Below are positions 42,045 through 52,648 of a stretch of DNA of 64,000 nt, one piece after another (position 1 is the first letter of the stretch; every line of letters starts with the position of its first letter). Source of the stretch: Enterovibrio sp. JCM 19048 (GTDB lineage Bacteria > Pseudomonadota > Gammaproteobacteria > Enterobacterales > Vibrionaceae); the NCBI GenBank assembly GCA_001310415.1, contig BAXE01000019.1, positions 1 through 64,000 on the forward strand, written 5' to 3'. The position numbers were made by a program, and so were the translations under genes. The notes under the pieces were generated by a model, which saw only the letters and a list, made by a program, of their open reading frames with translations, had not been told where the DNA came from and ran no database searches.

Positions 42045-43048
42045 TCACATTGCGTTATGCGCGGTGTTTCTGGGCTGTAAGATTATCAATACCACAATGC
42101 CCAATAATACAGCACTCAGGATGGCAACAAGACGTTTCCCATCCTCCACAAATGCGCTGCCAGCACTGTTGGTCAAGCCGTAGTAAACCAGCACCACGAA
42201 ACCGGAATAGAGAAGTTGGAAAGTGTTGAAGCTCGCCCGTTTCTGCATGGCATGTATCCCCATTAGCAGGGCACAGACCAGCGCCATACCGATGTGTCCG
42301 ACTAGATTGGTTTGCAGCATATTCATCCCCAGCACAGGTAGCGCATAGAGAAATCCGGCATAGGTGGCGAGCAGGCGGCGGATGCCATAGCTGTGTCCGT
42401 TGGCGGGATCTGGGTCTTTGATCACCAGCGCCACGACGATGATCATAATGGTGCTCTGTACCAGTTCCCATCGAATGGCGTAAACCAGTACCAGAAGGAC
42501 AGCCGCTGCCTTAAATGCAATGTGCCAGATTTCCGTGTGCACGGCTTCATGGGGCGCGGGTTTGGCATCGGCAGCTATCGGCTCTCCGCCGGGCACGAGG
42601 AAATAGCTGAGGTAAGCGGTGAATGCAGCGATAGCGATATTTTTGGCGAGCCAAGTGGCACCTGGGTCACATCGATGCCCTTTTGGCGCGAAAACACGGC
42701 AATCATCGCGGTAGAGACAATTAAGAGTGTCGCCAGTAAATCCTGCGGGTTTTCCCGTGCACGTTGCATACACCAGACAAACACCACGTATAACACGCTG
42801 TAGTAAACCAGCGGCTGGTCAATCAGTAGGTTACTGATTGCGGCCTGAAGCCACGCGGTGGCAAACAGCACAACCGTCATCAACAGCACCATTTTCAACG
42901 GTGGCGGTTTGGAAGAGGTGGTGAGAAATACCGCGCACAGGGCAGGGCCAATCAAGGGAATATCTGTGCCGAAAATGTGCTGCCAGAACATCAACAGCAG
43001 CGGAAACAGGGCGACACGGATGATCCCGTTGCCGGGTTTACGAAACAT
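42045..43048 (-). CDS. DUF2955 (FUSC-like) inner-membrane transporter (frame break near 42665)
   Basis: About 334 residues with many hydrophobic helices. The N-terminal block GIIRVALFPLLLMFWQHIFG, DIPLIGPALCAVFLTTSSKP and WCMQRARENPQDLLATLLIV resemble the DUF2955 family, related to aromatic-acid efflux proteins of the AaeB/FUSC superfamily. The second half, in another frame, has six further helices (LLVLVYAIRWELVQSTIMII and others). It starts inside the end of the HlyD-type gene, so the two are translationally coupled and likely form one efflux system through the inner membrane and periplasm. The substrate is unknown. Confidence 0.85.
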
Positions 43049-44161
43049 AGCTCAGATAGCTCCAGATCCAAGTCCAGAGGTCGAGCAGCCATTCGCCGAA
43101 TTCAGACTGTCCGGGGTAGAAACTCACCGTTGCCCGTCCACCGTAGCGCAAGGTGACATCCGGCGGCAGGTCGAAAAAACGGATATTGACCGGAAAGCGT
43201 TGCGCATGCTGGATACCTGTCGGTGAATTAAACAGACCGCTGTTGCTGTTGACTTCGAGGTTGCCGTTTCCGCTGCTCCCCCAGCCAATGGATGTCACTT
43301 CACCATGGAAAATACGCCCTGGATACGCATCAAGCACCACTTTGACCAAGGTGCCTCTGTTCAGATAGGCGAGGGAGTTCTCCGCCACCATGCAGTCAGC
43401 CAGAAATAGCGGTTATTTACGTAGGTCATCATGGGATGACCGGCAGCGGCATAATCCCCGGCGGCAAGGTTCATGTTGGTGATCACGCCGCCTGCCGGAG
43501 AGCGCAGCTCGGTGTAGGAAAGGTTAAGTAATGCCTGATCGAGATTGTTCAGCGCGGCTTTGACCTGCGGGTTGTTCTCGCCTTTGGGCCCCAGCGCCTG
43601 TCTGGCTTTTTCCAAATCGGCCGTCGCCTGTGCAAGCGCCGCTTTCGCTGAATTGAGCGAGGCGACGCTGTCATCCAGTGTGGCTTGACTGACGACGCCG
43701 CGGCGAGCGAGGGAGCGGTTTCTTTCCGCGTGTTGTTTGGCATTGGCTAATTTTACCTTCGCGGCCACTTCATTGGCTTTGGCTGCATCAATGGCAGAAG
43801 AGTCGGCGTTGACCGACTGGGTTGCCTGTTGCAACTGCAGACGGGCTGCGGTGACTTTGAGCTCGAACGGGTCGCGCTCAATGGTCAGCAGCAGTTGCCC
43901 CTGTTTGACGGTGGCGTTGTTGATAACAGAAATGGAAGCAATGGGCCCAGAAACCTGTGGACTGATACGGATGATTTGCCCATTCACACGGCCGTGGTCT
44001 GTCATGGGCGTCACCCTGTCCGCCCAAAGGGTATAAAACCAAAGCAATAAGGCGACAACGATGAGGTAGTAAGTAAAACGGCGAGCGCTGCTGACAGGCG
44101 ATTTCGCCGTTTGCTTTTCGCCCTCGTTTTTTGCAGCGGTGTCAGCAGTTTCGTCACTCAT
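43038..44161 (-). CDS. HlyD-family membrane fusion protein (frame break near 43385)
   Basis: About 374 residues. One membrane helix (FTYYLIVVALLLWFYTLWA), a lipoyl half (IIRISPQVSGPIASISVINN), a long alpha-helical hairpin (about residues 110-200, ending LEKARQALGPKG) and the second lipoyl half (LSYTELRSPAGGVITNMNLA), then a beta-barrel domain recovered after the break (AYLNRGTLVKVVLDAYPGRI). This is the EmrA/AaeA-like arrangement. The start at 44161 (MSDETADT) is preferred over a longer frame. With the DUF2955 gene it forms a two-component efflux module; no outer-membrane factor is encoded nearby. Confidence 0.9.
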
Positions 44162-44279
44162 TGCCACATACCCTTGCGCCAGACAATGCCAAATCACGTT
44201 GATGGACAATTGCTGAAAAGTCTATGAAGCAAGAAGGAGAGAAGTTGTCCAATTTCGGACACAAGGCGTTAAAAATAGC

Positions 44280-44300
44280 AGCGCCCATCGTATGGGCGCT
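44280..44300 (-). terminator. Intrinsic terminator after the crotonase gene
   Basis: AGCGCCCAT-CGT-ATGGGCGCT, a perfect 9-bp stem. On the minus strand it is followed by GCTATTTTTAA. It lies 12 bases past the crotonase stop and closes the adenylation operon before the efflux genes. Confidence 0.88.
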
Positions 44301-44311
44301 TTGGTGGGGGA

Positions 44312-45076
44312 TTACTTGCCCGTAAAGGCGGGGCGGCGTTTTTCTATAAATGCGTGCATGCCTTCTTTTTGGTCTTCGGTGGCAAACAGGCCATGGAAGG
44401 CGCGCCTTTCGGCTTTTACGCCGTCGCTCACGGATAAATGTTCTCCGAAGCTTACGCACTCTTTCGCCAGCAGCACGGCTGGTTTGCTGTACGCGGCGAT
44501 GATCTGGGCGGCTTCCATGGTTTCTGCCAGCAGCTTTTCATCGGGTATGACACGGGAAACCAGGCCAGCGCGCTCGGCCTCAATGGCATCAACCATACGT
44601 CCCGTCAGGATCATATCCATGGCTTTTGCCTTGCCGACAAGTTTGGTCAGGCGCTGTGTTCCTCCCATGCCGGGGATCACGCCGAGTGTCAGTTCAGGTT
44701 GTCCAAACAGGGCCGATTCAGCAGCAAAGATAACGTCACACATCATTGCCAACTCGCAGCCTCCGCCCAAGGCATAGCCGGAGACAGCGGCGATAACAGG
44801 CGTGCGGATATTACCCAGCGCTTCCCAGCCTGCAAAGTAGTCACTGGCAGTCATTTCCTGATAACTCATGGTCGACATCTCGCTGATGTCTGCCCCGGCA
44901 GCGAATACCTTGTCTGAGCCGGTCAGGACAAAACACCCCACTTCCGGATCGGTATCATAGGTTTGAAGTGCTGCCAGTAAGTCCTCCATCAGCGCAGTGT
45001 TCAGGGCATTACGTTTTTCAGGACGGTGCAGGCGCAAAACCACCACCTTGCCGACTTTTTCGATCTTGATAGTCAT
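44312..45076 (-). CDS. Enoyl-CoA hydratase/isomerase (crotonase) family protein
   Basis: 254 residues, intact. LHRPEKRNALNTALMEDL opens the fold. The first oxyanion-hole and CoA loop is FAAGADISEM and the second is AVSGYALGGGCELAMMCD. Both catalytic glutamates of hydratases are present (GGCELAM and FGQPELTLGVIPGMGGTQRL). The C-terminal helix ends EGMHAFIEKRRPAFTGK, a PaaF/FadB-like finish. It should hydrate a 2-enoyl-CoA. It is the third gene of an operon with a membrane flavoprotein-like gene (15 bases upstream) and an adenylation enzyme, an unusual partnership for a beta-oxidation enzyme. Confidence 0.93.
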   Translation of the reverse strand: MTIKIEKVGKVVVLRLHRPEKRNALNTALMEDLLAALQTYDTDPEVGCFVLTGSDKVFAAGADISEMSTMSYQEMTASDYFAGWEALGNIRTPVIAAVSGYALGGGCELAMMCDVIFAAESALFGQPELTLGVIPGMGGTQRLTKLVGKAKAMDMILTGRMVDAIEAERAGLVSRVIPDEKLLAETMEAAQIIAAYSKPAVLLAKECVSFGEHLSVSDGVKAERRAFHGLFATEDQKEGMHAFIEKRRPAFTGK

Positions 45077-45091
45077 GATTTTATCCTCTTG

Positions 45092-46425
45092 TTAGGAATC
45101 CCAAATCGCACCAAAGGCGGGGATGCCACGGCTTTCCAGGCCATAGACGACCTGACGGGTTAATTTCTGGTTGGCAATGCAGATAACCGCTTCTGCCCCG
45201 AATGACTGGTAAGCGGCGTATGCCAGTTGAACCATGTCCGGCTTGCCGTTTTCATCGGTATCCCAGATAAGGGCATCGGGCTGGGCGGCGAGAATTTCAT
45301 CCACCAATTCGTCACCATAAGTTTTGCGTGGGCTACGGGTTGACCAAACCAAATGCATAGGGAGTTTTTTTGCCAGTAAGTGGGGCAGGCAGGGGCCAAT
45401 ACCGCTGCCGGTTGCCACATAAACCACCCGCTTAAAAAGCACCTCGATATTGGCGACCCCGGCGGTAGGCACGCCTTTAACCCAAAGGTGTGAGGGCTTG
45501 TCGTCTATCAGTTTTCCTGTCCAGTCCCCGGCGCGGGAAACGGTCAGCCGGTAGCCGGATTTGTCCGGCCAGGGCACGTTGGCGAAGTGATGCCATTCCA
45601 GCAACGGGGAGCGGCTGATCGACATAGAAGAACCCGCAAACGGGGTCACGCCATAATCGAAAGTAAGCAAGGCTACGTGGCTCGATGGTGTGGAGATTTT
45701 TACCGGCACCCGGCGCAGTCTCAACCAGGGCAGCAGAATGCTGAACGTCATGATGGTGAGCATCCAGACTTGCGGTGTTTCAAGCGCCCACTGCCAAAGC
45801 GGGATAGCTTGATTGGTACTGGCTGCGAGGGAGAAGGTCTGTACCCAAAACAAGATCAGCACAGACCAGCCTGCAAAGCGGTGGGTGCGCTCAAAGGCGT
45901 TGTGGTACTTGCGGCGGATGTTCGGCATCGCATGCAATCATCACACTGAGCAAGGTGATGGTGCGAGAGAAGCGCCAAGCGTGACCGACGATACGTCTAG
46001 TTTGCCTTGGGTGAGCTGGAAAAACAGCGCCCCGGTATAAAGGGCAAACCACAATGTGCCATTGACGGCGGTACCGGAATGCAGCCCACCGTGATGGTAA
46101 ACCTTGCCAAGATGCCAGCGGACGGAAAGCGGCCAGTGAACCGGTGCACGGGTGGCGAGCCAGAACAGAAAATTAATCACATATTGCTGGCGCACCAGTA
46201 TCGTGACGAAGAAATTGGCAATCACCATGTTGTTCATGCTTGCAGGTTCAGGTTACCTGCGCTGAACCAACCGCCTTCAGTCATGCCGTAAACCAGCCAG
46301 CCAAGATTGATCGAAGATACTAGGATCACCAGCCGCACATAGTGCTCCAGCGCTGGATTTTTCCAGATCCGTTGAAGCAGCGGCTGCTTGGCAGGCAAGG
46401 TGGTTTCCATCATTGAGGTGCTCAT
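45092..46425 (-). CDS. Integral membrane protein with C-terminal nucleotide-binding (ferredoxin-reductase-like) domain (frame breaks near 46235 and 45945)
   Basis: About 444 residues if read as one gene. The N-terminal half has about six membrane helices with several histidines (WHLGKVYHHGGLHSG, the second His group in the HNAFERTHRFAGW segment). The latter half is soluble: SHVALLTFDYGVTPFAGSSM, YRLTVSRAGDW and VVYVATGSGIGPCLPHL, the last a GTGIAP-like nicotinamide-binding motif. It ends RGIPAFGAIWDS. This recalls the fungal TmpA family of membrane flavoproteins, which I know from literature on Aspergillus development; the link is from memory. At 46234-46237 an ATGA junction could mean two genes instead of a break. 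The start overlaps the adenylation gene stop. Confidence 0.7.
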
Positions 46426-48038
46426 GCCTGTTCCTCCTTCGAACCATGAAAGAGGTGGTAAGTTTCCAGCAGCAGGGCTTTGTCCACTTTGCCGCGGTCG
46501 GTCAACGGAAATGAAGTCAATGTCATTACCCGCACTGGTACTGCGTAGTAGGCAGGTGATCGGCAACGTGTTCGATGGCGGTGCGTTCGTCGACGGTTGA
46601 CGGTGTGACAAACGCTGCAAGGTGATTGTTGTCGACCTTAATAGTGACGGCTTTATCGCAACCGGGAAGCTGCTCAAGGATAGTGGAAACCGCATCCAGC
46701 TCGACCCGGAAGCCTTTCACCTTGACCTGATCATCGGTACGCCCTAAATGTTCCAGCTCGCCAGTTTCTGTCCAGCGTCCCAAGTCCCGGGTGCGGAACA
46801 TGGTGTGACCGTCTCCCAGAAAAGGATCTGGGCGGTAACGCGCTTCACTCAAGGTGGCATTGGCAAGGTACCCCCGGGTGACACAATCGCCGCCTGCCCA
46901 CATTTCACCGACTTCGCCGATGTTGCACGGGGTCATGTCGTCTCGAAGGATGTAGACGGTGTTGTTGGGCGTTGGTTTGCCAATCGTCAGTGTGTCACCG
47001 GGGCGGAACAGTTTGGCCGTGTTGATGATGGTGGTTTCTGTCGGGCCGCAGGCATTGTAAAAATCGCAGAACTCACCCCAGGTTTCCGCCAGTGGCAGTG
47101 GGCAGGGTTCACCGGCCACCGCAACGGTTTTAACCTCCCGGCACTGTTCGGGGGGATTTGCCCCAGAATCGAAGGGGTTGCGATGATCACATCCACATTG
47201 CAGGCGGTGTGCTCGATGACTTTCTCGCGGATCACCAGTGTCGCCCCGTGGCAGAGTGCCACGTAGATTTCCCAGGCAGACATATCAAAGGCAATGCTGA
47301 GCAGTTGTCCGACACGCATGCCCGGTTTAACGCTAAGGTTACCGGGGTGGGTCATCACAATATTGCAGACATTTTTGTGGGTTACCTGAACGCCATTGGG
47401 GTTACCAGTGGTGCCGGAAGTAAACAGGACGAAACAGCGGTTATCCGGCTTGTGACTCCGTTTACCGCCTATTGGGGTTTGTTTGAACGTAGCGCTTTTC
47501 ATCAAGGTATCGAGGGCGATAACGCCCACCTTATCGAAGCTGGGCAGACTGTCTTCGTGCTCTGACAAGGTGAGGATGACTTTGACATGAGCGACATCGA
47601 CAATGTGCTCAAGTTGCTGTGCGGGTGCGACACCGGCATGCTGCGGAATGTAGCTGGCTCCAATTTTCAGGCACGCCAGCATACCGACAACCATGGGGAT
47701 TGAACGGGTAAGAAACAGCCCGACCGCATCGCCTTCGCGGACATCGTTTTGTTGCAACCAGGTGGCCAACCGCTCGGCATTGTCGTTGAGTTCCTGGTAG
47801 GAGAGAGAATGGCGGCCATGAACAAGGGCAGTGGCGTTTGGGGTAACACGCGCATAATGTTCGAAGGCTGATGGAGTGTACGAAAGTCCGGCGCCTCACT
47901 GGGGCCAGTGCCAAAAGCCATAAACTTTAGTTTGTCGCGGGTACTGAGAAAACCCAGTCGCTCTGCTTTGATAACGAGATTGTTTTTGCTAGCCAGCAAT
48001 GGTGCAGCATAACCATCTGTACTGATGAGTGCCGTCAT
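46422..48038 (-). CDS. Stand-alone amino-acid-type adenylation enzyme (at least three frame breaks)
   Basis: About 538 residues of the ANL superfamily. Core motifs: A3 CFVLFTSGTTGNPNGVQVTH, A4 SIAFDMSAWEIYVALCHGA, A5 NACGPTETTI, A7 MFRTRDLGRW, A8 GRTDDQVKVKGFRVEL and A10 PLTDRGKVDKALL with its catalytic lysine. The Asp in FDMS matches Asp235 of gramicidin synthetase, which holds the amino group, so the substrate is probably an alpha-amino acid. The usual PKG of A3 is PNG and the GD of A7 is RD. No carrier or condensation domain follows. Breaks lie near 47890, 47150 and 46555, with perhaps one more. It is the first gene of a three-gene operon with the membrane protein and crotonase. Confidence 0.85.
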
Positions 48039-48177
48039 GTTTTTCTCCCTAATTGCGTTTCCTAGTGCTCCAACCCATGAGGAGCTGCAATAGAGAAAAA
48101 TTAACTGACAAATCTCGCGAAATTCTCACAGAGCCTTCGCAAGGACTTCTTAATTCAGAGGAAACGGAGGAACGTTT

Positions 48178-49175
48178 TTAAAGGCTCTCACCTTTTTCAA
48201 TCCGGTAACCCAAGTCGATGGTCTGTTCCCAGTCTGGTTCTCCTTTGAGCCGTTTCAGCAGTTGCTCGGCGGCTGCCTTGCCGATCTCCTCACGTGGGGT
48301 AACCACAGTGGCCAGCTTGGGTACCATGCCCGGCTGATATCCAGGCCATGAAATCCGGCAATAGCGATATCCTCAGGCACCCGGATCCCTCGGCGTTGGC
48401 ACTCGTAGAGCGCGCCGATGGCCAAGTCATCGTTGGTGCAGAACACGCCATCAGCGTCGGGATACTCCGAGAGCAGCTTGCTTAACAGTGTTGCCCCTAA
48501 AGTGAATGAGGAGGCTTCTTCGGTCTGGAGGGTGATCGGGGTTTGGCCGTGGCGTTGCAACGCTTGTTTGTAACCGGCCATTTTCAGGAGCGTTCGCTCA
48601 TCCATCCGGGCAGCAAAATAGGCGATGTGCTGGCAGCCGCTCTCGAGCATAACAGTAGTCATCGCATCGGCAGCGGCTGTGTTGTCAAATCCGACCGACT
48701 GTTCCACGCAAGGGGAGACGGAGTCCATGATCTCGATGACAGGGATCGAGCGGTTTCCAGCATCTTGCGCGATTTATCGGTGTGGGTGGTCTGGGACAGA
48801 ATGATGGCATCGACGTTGTAGGACAGCAGCGATGCGATGCTTTGTTCTTCCAGTTCTGCACTGTAGCCATAGTGCGCGATCATAGTCTGGTAGCCCGCAG
48901 GCGTGGTGACGGATTCGATACCGCGGATAACTTCCGCAAAGACCTGGTTGGTCAACGAAGGCACCAAAACGCCAATGGCGTTGCTTTTGGCGTTGGAGAG
49001 AATGTCCGGTGCGCGGTTGGATATAGCCCAGTTCTTCCAGAGCGTCGGCAATTTTCTGCTGCAGTGCGCCTGAGACCTGCGAAGGGTCACGTAGAAAGCG
49101 GCTAACCGTCATTTTGGTGACACCAACGCGGTCGGCGACATCCTGAAGTGTGGGTCTTTTCTTTTTATTCGTCAT
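48178..49175 (-). CDS. gntR: LacI-family gluconate repressor (frame breaks near 49030, 48750 and 48330)
   Basis: About 332 residues. The DNA-binding head RPTLQDVADRVGVTKMTVSR and the hinge SNRAPDILSNAKSNAIGVLV match GntR of Escherichia coli almost residue for residue. The sensor domain shows FAEVIRGIESVTTPAGYQTM, AHYGYSAELEE, VGFDNTAAADAMTTVML and DGVFCTNDDLAIGALYECQR. The reconstructed C-terminus ends at 48178. It should bind the two GTTACCGGTAAC sites at 54347 and 54370 and release them on gluconate or gluconate-6-phosphate. It is the last gene of the gluconate operon, so it controls its own synthesis. Confidence 0.93.
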
Positions 49176-49260
49176 TCCAGCATTCTGATCTTGTTAACAC
49201 CATTCCTTGTGCGAGTTTATGTTACACCCTCGCGTCACGCTGGGATACCGGCGGAGTGTT

Positions 49261-49282
49261 GGCGTCCCACTAGGGAGACGCC
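49261..49282 (-). terminator. Imperfect hairpin between gnd and gntR
   Basis: GGCGTC-CC and GG-GAGACGCC pair with a two-base bulge, starting 9 bases past the gnd stop. There is no T-tract, so at most it modulates gntR expression. Confidence 0.35.
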
Positions 49283-49290
49283 TTAATCAT

Positions 49291-50772
49291 TTACACCGGG
49301 GTTTCACGCCGCACTGGATCGTGCCATGTCAGATGGAAGGTGCGGTTTTCATCGCAATCAACCCGTGCATAGGTGTGCGAGCCAAAATAGTCCCGCTGCG
49401 CTTGCAGTAAATTGGCCGGTAAGGTTTCAGTGCGCAACGCATCGACATAGCTCAGTGCCGAACTGATGCCGGGAAGGGGAACACCGGCCAGCGCACCGTT
49501 GGCGACTGTCTGGCGCCAGCCGACACTTTTTTGCGCCAGCATGTCGGCAAGCGGCTCTGCGAAAAGTAAATGGCGAAGGCTTGGCGCAGCCACAAACGCC
49601 TGGGCGATTTGGTGCAAAATGCCCGCGCGGATAATGCAACCTGCCCGCCAGATACGGGCAACTTTCGCCAGATCCAGTTGCCAGCCTGATGGTCAGATTT
49701 TACCTTCATCAGGGCAAACCCCTGTGCGTAAACCGCGATTTTTGCGCACACCAGCGCCTCTTCAATCCCATTCAGTATGGCGCTTTTGTCGCGTATATCG
49801 ATAGCCACTGTAGCCAGTTTGATCGTTCGGCTCGCTTCTACACGCAGCCCTTTTTGCGCACTTTGGGCGCGGGCAAACACTGCCTGGGCAATGGTTGGTG
49901 CGGGTTCGCCTTCCTGCAAACTATTTACCGCTGTCCAAAGCCCGGTGCCTTTTTGCCCGGCTTTATCGAGTACAACCTGAACGAAAGGCTGACCGGTGAC
50001 GGGATCGGCGGTTTTCAGAATATCGGCGCTGATCTCCATCAGGTAACTGTTGAGTGCGCCCTGATTCCAGCGTTCAAACACGGTGCCGATTTCATCCGGG
50101 GTCATACCAAGAAGGTCGGTCATCAGCTGATACGCTTCGCAAATCAGCTGCATATCTGCGTATTCAATGCCGTTGTGCACCATCTTCACATAATGACCGG
50201 CACCCGCTTGACCAAGATAGGCGGCGCAAGGTTCACCGGCGTGGAACGGAGCGACGGGTTGGCCATTGGGGTCGACTTTGGCCGCGATGGCTTCCCACAT
50301 GGCTTAATCGCGCTCCATGCGGCTTTATCCCCGCTCGCCATCAATGCAGGACCATGACGGGCGCCATCTTCACCGCCGGATACCGCCGTGCTGAAAAAAC
50401 GAAGACGTCCTTGATACTGTTTCTCGCGGCGCTCGCTGTCAGTCCACAAACTGTTGCCGGTATCCACCACGATGTCGTCAGGTTCAAGACCTGCGTCAAG
50501 TAACGACTGGATGGCGATATCGACTGCATTACCAGCCGGAACAGACAACACCAGAATTCGCGGTGTGCTTAATGACCCAGCAATGCCTTTAAATCCTCAG
50601 CGTCAAAATAGACACCGCGATCAATCAGGGCGGCTTCATTGGCTGCACGCCCGCGGTTGACAGGGTTAAGATCGTAGCCTGAAACAGCAAAGCCATGATC
50701 AAGCAGATTGAGCGCCAGGCTTTTTCCCATCACGCCAAGACCGACCAATGCGATATCACTTTTGGTCATCAT
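49291..50772 (-). CDS. gnd: 6-phosphogluconate dehydrogenase, decarboxylating (frame breaks near 50570, 50300 and 49690)
   Basis: About 493 residues. Rossmann start IALVGLGVMGKSLALNLLDH; signature VSGGEDGARHGPALMASG; catalytic block HYVKMVHNGIEYADMQLICE with the active Lys and Asn; later AGQKGTGLWTAVNSL, then WRAGCIIRAGILHQIAQAF and a C-terminal YFGSHTYARVD block. It oxidises 6-phosphogluconate to ribulose-5-phosphate, CO2 and NAD(P)H. The usual FxGMGVSGGE is FSTAVSGGE here, a small divergence next to the signature. It overlaps the gntK end by 17 bases. Gluconate thus enters the pentose phosphate branch directly. Confidence 0.94.
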
Positions 50773-51263
50773 GGGCTCCTTTCAGCGCGCTGAGGATTTG
50801 CGCTACCACATCGTCAGCCTCTTTAGCGATATCGATGTATATCGCTTCCTCAGGGGTTGGTTCAACCAAGTATCAAACTGGCTGATCAGCATTTTTTCAC
50901 CGCTGAAATAGTGGTTGGTGCGTTTTTTATGCCGCGACCAAATGGTGTCAAAATCCCCTTTAAGGTAAACGATGGTCATCCCGTCGTTATTGCTGCGCAA
51001 GATGTCGCGGTATTCAGGTTTTAGCGCCGAGCAGGCGACGACCAGATCGGTATGCTGCCGGAAAGCCCATTTAAGGTTCGCAGCCAGCCCTGACGGTCTT
51101 GGTCGGTCAGTGGAATGCCCTGACGCATTTTCTTGACGTTCTGCTCAGGGTGATAATCATCGCCATCAAAAAATGGCATGCCAAGTGCTGTGGCAACCCG
51201 ATGACCAATCAGGCTTTTCCCTGAGCCTGAAACGCCCATCACTAGAATCTTATTCGTTTTCAT
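50756..51263 (-). CDS. gntK: Gluconokinase (frame breaks near 51040 and 50865)
   Basis: About 169 residues. Walker A VMGVSGSGKSLIGHRVA, the substrate loop FFDGDDYHPEQNVKKM and GIPLTDQDRQGWLRTLN are diagnostic for GntK. The middle part IVYLKGDFDTIWSRHKKRTN and HYFSGEKMLISQFDTWL follow after the first break. The C-terminus EEAIYIDIAKEADDVV is recovered after the second and runs into gnd. It phosphorylates D-gluconate to 6-phosphogluconate, the substrate of Gnd. The gene sits between the TRAP transporter and gnd, completing import, phosphorylation and oxidation in one transcript. Confidence 0.93.
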
Positions 51264-51300
51264 TGTGTTGTTATCCTTTCAACTCCCTGTATCGGGAAGG

Positions 51301-51319
51301 GGCGCAGGCAGGTTGCGCC
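51301..51319 (-). promoter_or_regulatory. Short hairpin between dctM-type gene and gntK
   Basis: GGCGCA pairs with TGCGCC around seven bases, 15 bases past the transporter stop. There is no T-tract; a transcript-processing or attenuation role is possible. Confidence 0.35.
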
Positions 51320-51333
51320 TTATTGTCAGAGTG

Positions 51334-52648
51334 CTATTTCCACCACATCGCCAGTTGTGGGAAGACAATGGTCAGACCCAGTACAAAAATCTGCAGTGCG
51401 ATAAATGGCAGGAGTGAGCTGAATATTTCGCCCAGACTGATGTCTTTGGGTGCCACAGATTTGAGGTAAAACGCCGCAGGGCCAAAGGGTGGTGACAGGA
51501 AAGAAACCTGCATGTTGAGGCAGAACACCACACCAAACCAGATAGGGTCATAGCCAAGCTCGGTGATCATGGGGACAAAAATGGGCATGGTGAGAAGTGC
51601 GACGCTACCCAGTCCAGGAACATACCCAGCACCAGCAAAATCAGCATCATGATCAGCAGGGTGGATAATGCGCCGCCGCCACTGAGTGAGAAGATGACGT
51701 CGCCGACAAAATCAATTCCGCCCATCAGGTTATAGATGCCGACCAACGCGCTGGCGCCGATACCGATCCAGATGATCATGCCGCAGGTGCGCATGGTGGC
51801 GATGGCACTCTCTTTAAGCATGTTAAAGGTCAGCTCGCCGCGGATGGCGGCACTGATGATAATGCCGACAACGCCGAGTGCAGACGCTTCGGTCACCGAC
51901 GCGATACCGCTGTAGATACTGCCCAGCACCACAGCAACAGACAGCAGTGGGAAGAACAGGGCTTTCATATAGCTGACGTGAGCTTCGCCTTCGGCCTCTT
52001 CATCGGAAATATCCGGCGCCAGGGAAGGGTCGAGGTAGCAGCGAATTAGCACATAACCCATGTAGCAACCGGCCAGGATCAGCGCAGGGACAAAGGAGGC
52101 TTTAAACAGATCGCCAATCGACACGCTGGCGGTCATGCCGTAAATAATCAGGACGATACTCGGTGGCAGCATGGTGCCAAGGGCGCCGCCGGCACAGGTG
52201 GTACCAATTGCCAGTTTTCGGTTGTAGCCAAGGCGTAGCATTTGCGGCAATGCCAGAATACCGAGCAACACGGTTTCTCCGCCAATGACGCCGCTCATGG
52301 AAGCCAGAACCACGGCAACCAACAAGGTTTGGACAGCCACACCGCCACGAACCCGTTTGCCTATCACACGCATAGCGTTAAACAGATCTTTGGCAATGCC
52401 GGAGCGGTCGAGGATAGAAGCCATCAGCACGAACATGGGCACGGCTAGAAACACGTAACCGGAAACGAAACTGAAGGTGCGGCTTGCAATCAGCGGTAAG
52501 GCGTTGGGGCCAAACCAGCCGAGCGTGAAAAACAGGCAACAAAGCCGGTGACAAATGCCAGTTGCATGCCGGTAAGCAGCAGGCCGATCATCATGACCAG
52601 CATCAGGATGCTGCCCCAGCCTAACCCTATTGAGGATAATTCAAACAT
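51334..52648 (-). CDS. TRAP transporter large permease subunit, DctM type (frame breaks near 52520 and 51605)
   Basis: About 437 residues and twelve predicted helices. The N-terminus LGWGSILMLVMMIGLLLTGM, central VFLAVPMFVLMASILDRSG, GETVLLGILALPQMLRLGYN and GALGTMLPPSIVLIIYGM are standard DctM blocks. The C-terminus YDPIWFGVVFCLNMQVSFLS, then PPFGPAAFYLK is retained after the second break. TRAP systems use a sodium gradient rather than ATP. Position behind GntR operators and before gntK suggests gluconate or a related aldonate as substrate. It overlaps the DctQ-type gene by 8 bases. Confidence 0.92.

Noticed and set aside
46234..46237. ATGA junction suggesting that the membrane protein is really two genes
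   Set aside because: The helices on both sides form one plausible membrane domain and breaks are frequent here; kept as one gene but marked uncertain.
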